Assembly: GCA_031290205.1 (NCBI GenBank)
Contig: JAITNZ010000083.1
Span: forward strand, 1-10,669
Length of the DNA stretch: 10,669 nt
Reading direction: 5' to 3'
From: Spirochaetaceae bacterium
GTDB lineage: Bacteria > Spirochaetota > Spirochaetia > Treponematales > Breznakiellaceae
Part shown: piece by piece, positions 5,144-10,669 of the stretch
How positions within the stretch are numbered: the stretch's first letter is position 1
Layout of the letters: each line of letters starts with the position of its first letter
The notes under the pieces: generated by a model
Told to the model about the DNA's origin: nothing
Databases searched by the model: none
Seen by the model: only the letters and a program-made list of their open reading frames with translations
Position numbers and translations under genes: made by a program

Positions 5144-6649
5144 ATGAATGACGAACCGGCACTCGTTGTCGATGAAGAAAAAATTAAAAAATGCGCCCAT
5201 GGGGGAATTCCACTCACCATTACCTCATATACACTGCCGCACGAGGTCGAAGTGTATATTACGCAGGTTCTGGCGCTTTTCCTCAAACATGCGGACTGCG
5301 AGGAATTTAAAGATTATATCGAGTATTGTGTTCTGGAGCTTGCCGTCAACGCAAAAAAAGCGAATACAAAACGGGTCTATTTTTTTGAAAAGAAACTCGA
5401 CATAAATAATCCAGAAGAATATAAAAAAGGGATACTCTTTTTTAAACCGGAAACGATGCAAAATATTGATCACTACCTTGCTATTCAACGGGAGCGCGGG
5501 TGCTATATCAAAGTGATTTTTCTTAATAAAAAAGAGTCGGTTATTATTGAGGTCCGCAATAATTTTGTTATTTCGGGAAGCGAACGCGCGCGGATTTATG
5601 ATAAGTTGGTGAAGGCGCGGCAATATGACAATTTGGCGGATGCGTTTTCTCAGGTGCTCGATGACAGCGAGGGCGCGGGGCTTGGTCTTGTCGTTCTGGT
5701 ACTCATGCTTAAAAAAATGGGGCTCGACGAAAGTTGCTTTAAGATGTGTGTCACAGAAACAGAAACGGTTGCCCGCATTACGATTCCGTTTGATCATAAA
5801 AAGATTTCTAATATAAATGAATTGACAAATGCCATTGTAGAGAATGTAAAAGAGTTACCGCAGTTTCCTGAAAATATTATTCGATTACAAAAACTTGTCA
5901 ACAATCCACGATCAGAGATGATTGATATTGCAAAAACGGTTGCCGTTGACCCGTCAATGACGGCGGATATTATCAAACTGGTGAATTCACCTTTGTATAT
6001 GCCCCCTAAAAAAGTAGAGAGCATTATCAGCGCGGTAAAAACAATCGGCATTAAAGGCATAAAAAATCTGCTCTACTCCTATGGAACACAAAAAGTCCTT
6101 GGACAGGAAACAGAAGAAAAAATGATGCTCTGGCGTCATTGTTATAAGACCGCGTTTTACGCGTATAATATCGTCAGAAATTTTAGCAAGGACCGCAGCA
6201 TACTCGATGATTCCTATATATGCGCCATGTTGCACGATATGGGGAAAATTATTTTTTCAAAAAGCGCCCCGCAGCTTGCTGTTAAAATACAGGGATTCTG
6301 TACCGAAAAAAATATTCCTCAAGTAACATTTGAGGATGTTACGGCGGGAATGAATCATGCTGAAATCGGCGCCCGCGTTGCCGAAAAATGGAATTTCCCC
6401 GCAGGTCTTGTCGCGGCTATCCGCTATCACCATGACCCGCTTGCCGCGCCGAAAGAGTTCCGCAGCCTAGTAGATGCGGTCTATCTGGCAAATATGCTCT
6501 GTCAAATTGAACAGGGAAACGCGGTATATGAACAGCTTGAGCCGGCAACACTGCAAAGTTTTAAGTTTGAAGGATTAAAACACCTCGAAACGATTGCGGT
6601 GCGTTTATTTCAGGGTTTTGAAAAAAACCCCAATGATAAACCTAAGTAA
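5144..6649 (+). CDS. HDOD-domain protein with N-terminal GHKL-like domain
   Basis: The 501-residue product (from the ATG at 5144) has two modules. Residues about 40-220 resemble a GHKL (histidine-kinase-type) ATPase. The N-box ELAVNAKKA is at 65-73 and a glycine-rich G2 box, EGAGLGL, at 176-182, but the usual DxGxG (G1) motif reads VRNNFVISG. No phosphoacceptor His segment is evident. Residues about 235-440 are an HDOD domain, starting LPQFPENIIRLQKLV, with HDMGK (364-368), NHAEIGARVAEKWNFPAG (404-421) and YHHDP (428-432). HDOD proteins are signalling or regulatory proteins; the ligand or partner here is unknown. An in-frame TTG at 5108 would add 12 basic residues (MSRGKRGCKKAK). Neither start has a good ribosome binding site, and I chose the ATG. 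It is the first gene of the mla operon, with mlaE only six bases downstream. Confidence 0.85.
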   Translation: MNDEPALVVDEEKIKKCAHGGIPLTITSYTLPHEVEVYITQVLALFLKHADCEEFKDYIEYCVLELAVNAKKANTKRVYFFEKKLDINNPEEYKKGILFFKPETMQNIDHYLAIQRERGCYIKVIFLNKKESVIIEVRNNFVISGSERARIYDKLVKARQYDNLADAFSQVLDDSEGAGLGLVVLVLMLKKMGLDESCFKMCVTETETVARITIPFDHKKISNINELTNAIVENVKELPQFPENIIRLQKLVNNPRSEMIDIAKTVAVDPSMTADIIKLVNSPLYMPPKKVESIISAVKTIGIKGIKNLLYSYGTQKVLGQETEEKMMLWRHCYKTAFYAYNIVRNFSKDRSILDDSYICAMLHDMGKIIFSKSAPQLAVKIQGFCTEKNIPQVTFEDVTAGMNHAEIGARVAEKWNFPAGLVAAIRYHHDPLAAPKEFRSLVDAVYLANMLCQIEQGNAVYEQLEPATLQSFKFEGLKHLETIAVRLFQGFEKNPNDKPK

Positions 6650-6655
6650 GCTACC

Positions 6656-7438
6656 TTGATACCGATTTCTCGTGTTTGCACCAAGCAATTTTCAGGTTTG
6701 TTCTACGATATTGGTTTTTTTGCCCGAACTATGAAAAGCGCCTATTCACTTGTTGTTCATGGAAAAGTATCACATGGCATATTTGTTTTTCAGGTTCTTT
6801 TTACCTTTGTTGAAGCGCTTAGTATTACATTTTTAATATCATTCGGTATAGGTGCGGCGCTTACCGCGTTTGGCTTACCGTTTTTAGAAAGTTTCTCGAA
6901 AGAATCCCTCCTTTTTCCTTTACTCATAGCGATCATTGCACGCGAACTTGGTCCCTTATTTACGGCGATTATTGTTATCGCGCGTTCGGCAACGGCGATT
7001 GCTACCGAATTAGCAAGCATGGTTATCACGCACGAAGTAGAAGCCTATATTGCGACCGGACTTGATCCTATCGAACATCTTGCGGCGCCGCGGTTTCTTG
7101 GCGTTTCGTTTTCTGTTTTTTTGCTGAATATATATTTTCTTATATTTGGATTTTTAGGATCGTTTCTTGTTGCCGTGCTATTTTATCAATTACCCCCTGC
7201 TGCATTCGTGTCAGGTTTTTTTCAGGTTTTAAGCATCAAAGATGTCCTTATTTCGCTGATTAAAGGCATTTGTTTTGGGACCATCATTTCGATCATTTCC
7301 ATTGTAAAGGGTTTTTCCGTCGAGCGTTCCAGTACGGAAATTCCCGTTGCCGGTTTACGAGCAGTAAGCGCAGCTCTTGCCTGGTGTATCGTAGCGGATG
7401 TTGTGCTATCGGGGCTCTACTATGTGTGTGCATCATGA
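6656..7438 (+). CDS. mlaE: MlaE-like permease of an MCE lipid ABC transporter
   Basis: This is the inner-membrane permease subunit of an Mla/MCE-type phospholipid transporter. The 260-residue product has the MlaE signature at about 96-147: RELGPLFTAIIVIARSATAI, ELASMVITHEVEAYIATGLD and EHLAAPR. Hydrophobic segments lie at about 43-75, 85-115, 148-180, 195-217 and 235-258, and length is normal. The start is TTG at 6656, six bases after the HDOD stop and in the same frame as it. No strong Shine-Dalgarno sequence is visible, so expression probably depends on translational coupling. In-frame M26 (6731) would lose the amphipathic N-terminal region conserved in the family. The 3' end overlaps the ATPase gene. 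Confidence 0.88.
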   Translation: MIPISRVCTKQFSGLFYDIGFFARTMKSAYSLVVHGKVSHGIFVFQVLFTFVEALSITFLISFGIGAALTAFGLPFLESFSKESLLFPLLIAIIARELGPLFTAIIVIARSATAIATELASMVITHEVEAYIATGLDPIEHLAAPRFLGVSFSVFLLNIYFLIFGFLGSFLVAVLFYQLPPAAFVSGFFQVLSIKDVLISLIKGICFGTIISIISIVKGFSVERSSTEIPVAGLRAVSAALAWCIVADVVLSGLYYVCAS

Positions 7439-8123
7439 AAAAGCGCGTGCGCCGCTTGTTGCGTTACACAATATTTCTTTTACGGCGCTGAACACCGCTA
7501 TTGTCAAAAGATTTTCGTATCAGTTTTTTGAAGGAACCGTGAGTGCAATAACTGGCGGCGCGGGTTCAGGTAAAAGCACCGTTCTTAAACTTGCCGCAGG
7601 GCTCCTCGTTCCTCACGAAGGCAGTGCGTTCTATCGGGGCAGAGATATTGCGGCGATGAATAAAAAGGAAAACCTGAACTTTCGCCGCGAGAGCGGCTTC
7701 GTCTTTCAGGACTCCGCGTTGTGGGCAAATCAGAGCATCTATCAAATTTTAGAATTACCCTTGCGGGTGCATTTTCCCGCGATGACGGAAACGATGCGTA
7801 AAAAAAAAATAGCCGCGGCGCTCGCAGGGCTAGGCTGGACAAAGGAATGGGATCTGCGTCCCGATCGGCTTTCGATGGGCGAGCAGAAACTCATCGCCTT
7901 TACGCGGGCGGTAATATGCGATCCGAAACTTTTATTTCTTGATGAATGGACAGAGTCGCTCGACGAGCTTTCGGTGGAAAAACTCTTTAACATGGTACAA
8001 AGATATAAAGCTGAGGGGAGGACAATCATTTTTGTGAGTCACGACCCCGTCATCACCAAGTCTCTTGCGGATTTTGTGTTGATAGTGAATAATGGGGTAC
8101 TGGAAGAAAACAATGCGTTTTAG
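7422..8123 (+). CDS. mlaF: MlaF-like ATP-binding protein of the MCE lipid transporter
   Basis: This is the cytoplasmic ATPase that powers the MlaE permease. The 233-residue product shows Walker A GGAGSGKST (45-53), Q-loop FVFQDS (93-98), ABC signature LSMGE (150-154), Walker B LLFLDE (170-175, catalytic E175) and the switch His in VSHD (205-208), all in normal order. The D-loop region reads LDEWTESLD, so the usual LDEP proline is a tryptophan. I chose the ATG at 7422 (GGGG at 7411-7414, seven bases upstream), which overlaps mlaE by 17 bases. An in-frame ATG at 7398 would add eight residues. The end overlaps the MCE gene by 11 bases. Calling it mlaF rests on the neighbouring mlaE and MCE genes. 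Confidence 0.9.
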   Translation: MCVHHEKARAPLVALHNISFTALNTAIVKRFSYQFFEGTVSAITGGAGSGKSTVLKLAAGLLVPHEGSAFYRGRDIAAMNKKENLNFRRESGFVFQDSALWANQSIYQILELPLRVHFPAMTETMRKKKIAAALAGLGWTKEWDLRPDRLSMGEQKLIAFTRAVICDPKLLFLDEWTESLDELSVEKLFNMVQRYKAEGRTIIFVSHDPVITKSLADFVLIVNNGVLEENNAF

Positions 8124-9021
8124 GATACGTTACAAAGATCAGATTGTCGGTGCATTAAGTATTTTCGGCATTGCCGTTTTGGTTTTCTTGATATTTATCA
8201 TTGGGTCGAATAACCGGTGGTTCAAGAAGGACTTGCTTTATAAAACGGAGCTTAACTCAGCATCGGGACTTGCAAAAAATATGGCTGTTAGCTATAAAGG
8301 TTTTAAGATAGGCAGTATCAAAGATTTCAATTTGACTGAAGATGCCAATGCTGATGCCGATGCTCGTGTTAAAGTCGTTATTGCCATATATGACGAATAT
8401 TGCAAGTATGTGCGGGAGGGGTCTGTCGTCGAATTGGTGGTAAGCCCCATCGGTCTTGGAAATCAATTTGTATTTTATCCGGGGCGGGGAACGGAACAGC
8501 TTCCCGAATACTCTTTTATTCCGGTGAAAGACTCCAAAGCGGCGAAGGATCTTGGCGGGCTTAGCAACATTCCTGAGACGAGCGACAGCATCTTGCTTTT
8601 AATTGCAAGGGCAAACTCGGTGCTTGATAATGTGAATGCTGCCATCGAAGGAAACGAGGCATCGACGTTGGGGAGGACGTTCCTCGAAGTGGAGGATGTT
8701 CTGCACAGTCTGAAAGCATCGCTTGCAAATATCGAAACATTGAGCGCAAAGCTGGATGCAGGCGATAACTCGGTATATAAAAGCGTTGAAAGTTCCCTCA
8801 ACTCTGTTTCGGGGATACTTGCTAACATCGATAAAACCGCCGCCTATCTGCCCGGTGATATGCCGGAATTGAGTGTAGTGTTGAGTGAGCTGCGTCAGGG
8901 CTTGCTCAGCGCGCAGGATGTGTTGACTGCTTTGAGCAATAACCCCCTCTTAAAAGGAGGCATACCCGAACGGGTGCACACCCAATCAAACGGTACGAAT
9001 CCAAGGGATGTACAATTTTGA
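8113..9021 (+). CDS. mlaD: MlaD-like MCE-domain protein
   Basis: This is the periplasmic substrate-binding MCE subunit, anchored in the inner membrane. The 302-residue product has a short basic N-terminus, one transmembrane helix (about 11-31), and an MCE domain (about 40-138) with SGLAKNMAVSYKGFKIGSIK (51-70) and VSPIGLGNQFVFYPG (110-124). A long helical tail (about 155-275) follows, and NNPLLKGGIPER (276-287) near the end resembles the C-terminal motif of many MCE proteins. I chose the ATG at 8113 because GGAAG (8102-8106) is well placed; ATG 8092 is an in-frame alternative adding seven residues. It is longer than E. coli MlaD (about 180), as is common outside Proteobacteria. Its stop overlaps the next TTG start (TTGA). 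Confidence 0.9.
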   Translation: MRFRIRYKDQIVGALSIFGIAVLVFLIFIIGSNNRWFKKDLLYKTELNSASGLAKNMAVSYKGFKIGSIKDFNLTEDANADADARVKVVIAIYDEYCKYVREGSVVELVVSPIGLGNQFVFYPGRGTEQLPEYSFIPVKDSKAAKDLGGLSNIPETSDSILLLIARANSVLDNVNAAIEGNEASTLGRTFLEVEDVLHSLKASLANIETLSAKLDAGDNSVYKSVESSLNSVSGILANIDKTAAYLPGDMPELSVVLSELRQGLLSAQDVLTALSNNPLLKGGIPERVHTQSNGTNPRDVQF

Positions 9022-9902
9022 TTTTTTCCCCCTCCCTCCCCCCCCCCTTCCTCCTCCTCATTTTGTGTGTCCTCATCTTTTGCTCTTGTTCGTCAGCGCC
9101 TCGGAGACTTGCCGAAATCACGACGGCGCGTTCGTTGGCGGAAAATCAATTGGACCAATCGAACAGGCAGGCTGATAGGGGGAACTGGACTCTCGCGCTG
9201 GAACTGCTGGAGGAGAGCAGGCGGATTGCTGTTGCTGTTGACGACCCACCGTTACTTGTCGAGACCGCGCTAGCATACTCGAATATATATTACTATTTGG
9301 GGAAACCGGAAGAGGCGCTTGCTTTTGGAAACGATGCGTTAAACAGAGCGCGTAATGCGAATGATAATGTGCTCATCGCCCTCTGTACTGTGTCCCTTGC
9401 GCGTAATAAATTATTATCTAACAAGGGCAATACTGCCATAGCAGACGAAGTGAAACATGAGATAGCGGATTGTATAGCTACTTTACCGAAACAATCTCTT
9501 CACGCGGCAAACGCATGGATAACGGCAGCCCTTGCCGAAAAAGAATTAGGCAACTTCGCGGTTGCCGAGCGTTCGCTGTACTATGCGCTTGCGATACATA
9601 GCACGGGAAACTATTTAGAGTTAGCGGCATACGACTATTATCTTTTAGCATCGGTCGCCTCAGTGCAGAGTAACTACGGGCAAGCTATTGCCGCTTTGCA
9701 AAACGCAATAGCGCTGGACCGCCGCGCCGAAAACAGCCACGGGCTTGGCATGAATTATCTTGCACTGGGTGATGTATACAAAAAAGCGCGGGATACAAAA
9801 AACGCGCGTAATATGTATACGCGCGCCGCCACAATTTTTAAGGCAGCACGCATGGACACCGAAGCCCGCCGCGCAGACGAGTGCCTTAGTGCGGTGCATT
9901 AG
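9018..9902 (+). CDS. TPR-repeat lipoprotein of the mla operon
   Basis: The 294-residue product begins with a hydrophobic signal peptide and a lipobox-like IFCSC, making Cys24 the likely lipidated residue after a spirochaete-style relaxed lipobox. From about residue 45, helix-pair repeats of TPR type run to the end, for example ALELLEESRRIA, GKPEEALAFGNDALNRA, NFAVAERSLYYALAI, NYGQAIAALQNAIAL and DTKNARNMYTRAATI. TPR domains bind proteins; the partner is not known. The TTG start overlaps the mlaD stop (TTGA), with AAGGGA (9003-9008) nine bases upstream. Ten consecutive C (9038-9047) encode LPPPF in the signal peptide and could slip. By position it could link the inner-membrane MCE transporter to another envelope component (inference). 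No terminator is clear downstream. Confidence 0.8.
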   Translation: MIFSPSLPPPFLLLILCVLIFCSCSSAPRRLAEITTARSLAENQLDQSNRQADRGNWTLALELLEESRRIAVAVDDPPLLVETALAYSNIYYYLGKPEEALAFGNDALNRARNANDNVLIALCTVSLARNKLLSNKGNTAIADEVKHEIADCIATLPKQSLHAANAWITAALAEKELGNFAVAERSLYYALAIHSTGNYLELAAYDYYLLASVASVQSNYGQAIAALQNAIALDRRAENSHGLGMNYLALGDVYKKARDTKNARNMYTRAATIFKAARMDTEARRADECLSAVH

Positions 9903-10051
9903 GGGCACTGACGCGCCGCTCGGCACTTTCAGCCTTGCCTTCGGTAAGAAGCGGACGATTTTTATGCAGGGTGGTGGCTCAGGGTGCCATTGCACTTTCG
10001 ACACGCTCGGTAATGGCGCTTCAGGGTTTTCGTCGGTGGTAGAATTCGCCG
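9903..10051. other. Non-coding gap between the mla operon and the transposase remnant
   Basis: No convincing + strand gene or strong terminator is seen; CTTGCC-TTC-GGTAAG (about 9933-9947) is a weak hairpin without an adjacent T run. On the - strand a frame ending at 10021 reads VHPIITEIRLVDPTAFFNVL and then FLNGEFYHRRKP. It looks protein-like, but I cannot assign it. Confidence 0.35.
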
Positions 10052-10609
10052 TTAAGGAAATCGGTTTTTAGGACATTGAAAAATGCTGTGGGGTCGACGA
10101 GCCTTATTTCGGTAATGATGGGGTGAACGTCGTTTGTCGATTCCGAGCCAGTCGAAAGGGCTGGCGTCCGTTTGCACAAGCTCGCCCGATAAAGGACGCC
10201 GAGGACGATGCAAATGCTTTTCACCGCCCGTGCTGTGCGTCTTTTTGGAGACGATGCCGACCGTTTTCAAAATTGTCGAAAGCGTCGTGTAGCCTATGCT
10301 GATGTTCTCGCACTCGGATAACAATTCCCTGAAATGCGTGAAGTTCGTGTTTTTGTAGAACTCACTCCGTTTCAGGTCAATTATTGCCTGCCGTAAAGCC
10401 TCCGGGGTATAATTTGACGGATGCCGCCCGCTGCCTGCGTGGACCACCGCCCCGTCGCCCGTTTCCCTGACGGCGCGCTTTATTTGCTTAACCCTGCGCT
10501 CGCTCAGTCGCAATTTTGCCGCTACTTCCCGGACGGTGTACTTCCCGTCGATGGCTCCCTTAATCAAAGTGAGCCGCCCTAATTCTTGTGTAGTCATTGT
10601 ATATCTCAT
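10052..10609 (-). pseudogene. Truncated transposase, ISNCY (IS1202-like) type
   Basis: The first 185 residues of a transposase of normally over 400. An N-terminal helix-turn-helix (about 20-50, TVREVAAKLRLSERRVKQIK) is followed by a region with SGRHPSNYTPEALRQAIIDL, FTHFRELLSE, TTLSTILKTVGIVSKKTH and GELVQTDASPFDWLG. The last contains the first catalytic Asp (residue 147, QTDAS). Downstream of about residue 155 (near 10145) the sequence becomes basic and non-homologous and soon stops, so the DDE core is lost. AGGAGG (10610-10615) abuts the first ATG (10609-10607) and is 12 bases from the second (10597-10595, MTTQELGRL), which is the more family-like start. The family name is from motif memory. 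Confidence 0.7.
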
Positions 10610-10623
10610 CCTCCTAGTTTATC

Positions 10624-10669
10624 ACGAGGGGGTGAAATTTTCCCTCGTTAATTTATAGGGTGAAATTAT
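10624..10669. mobile_element. Probable transposase-side end of the insertion sequence
   Basis: Just upstream of the transposase, GGGTGAAATT occurs twice as a direct repeat (10630-10639 and 10658-10667, 28 bases apart). The first copy lies in a hairpin formed by ACGAGGG (10624-10630) and CCCTCGT (10642-10648). Repeated short motifs next to a transposase start are typical of IS ends where the enzyme binds. The true terminus may lie beyond the window edge. Confidence 0.45.

Noticed and set aside
4852..5286. 144-residue - strand frame with a HERHEPHEQ-like segment
   Set aside because: That segment is just the translation of the CACGAAC repeat arms of the MITE-like element, and the rest is antisense to the HDOD gene.
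5225..5797. 190-residue - strand frame within the HDOD gene
   Set aside because: Antisense shadow of a gene with clear N-box, G2 and HD motifs on the + strand.
9067..9273. 68-residue + strand frame inside the lipoprotein gene
   Set aside because: Out-of-frame, arginine-rich shadow. It would be joined to the upstream ATG at 9008 only as the non-productive frame of the C tract.
9933..9952. Terminator after the TPR lipoprotein gene
   Set aside because: The stem CTTGCC-TTC-GGTAAG contains a wobble pair and is not followed directly by a T run.

Overview
The window looks like chromosomal DNA from a spirochaete, most plausibly a Treponema-like (Treponematales) organism of roughly balanced GC content. 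This rests on the def-fmt-PASTA gene order, a reduced MCE lipid-transport operon with TTG and overlapping starts, a spirochaetal-type lipoprotein signal, and abundant intergenic repeats and broken insertion sequences. The assignment is an inference from gene content and style; no species marker is present.

Layout: (1) 1-102 is the C-terminal end of an unidentified + strand gene. (2) 103-702 is non-coding and strongly structured. It holds one copy of a dispersed hairpin-bearing repeat (261-350) and a nested palindromic element (400-642), followed by a promoter. (3) 703-3402 holds tRNA-Gly(CCC), then def (peptide deformylase), fmt (methionyl-tRNA formyltransferase) and a membrane-anchored PASTA protein. 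They are closely packed on the + strand and end at two terminator hairpins (3459-3476 and 3526-3561). (4) 3403-5107 is an accessory zone. It has a second repeat copy (3823-3895), two joined transposase fragments of apparently different families (3990-4356), a third, inverted repeat copy (4456-4616), other hairpins, and a 160-bp MITE-like element (4885-5044) flanked by 11-bp direct repeats. (5) 5144-9902 is a tightly packed five-gene operon: a GHKL-HDOD regulatory protein, MlaE-like permease, MlaF-like ATPase, MlaD-like MCE protein and a TPR lipoprotein. A good promoter sits immediately after the MITE-like element. (6) 10052-10609, on the - strand, is the 5' part of a broken transposase resembling the ISNCY (IS1202-like) group, with what looks like an IS end at the right edge.

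How the genes fit together: Def and Fmt remove and add the formyl group of initiator methionine and form a classical pair. The neighbouring tRNA gene shares the only clear promoter, so a stable RNA and translation-initiation genes may be transcribed together. In the second operon, permease, ATPase and MCE protein form an inner-membrane phospholipid transporter core. No MlaB or MlaC is present. The HDOD protein upstream and the lipoprotein downstream are the natural candidates for lineage-specific partners or regulators. The lipoprotein signal peptide is encoded across a 10-C homopolymer, which could switch its expression by slippage.

No CRISPR array, rRNA or complete intact insertion sequence was seen.
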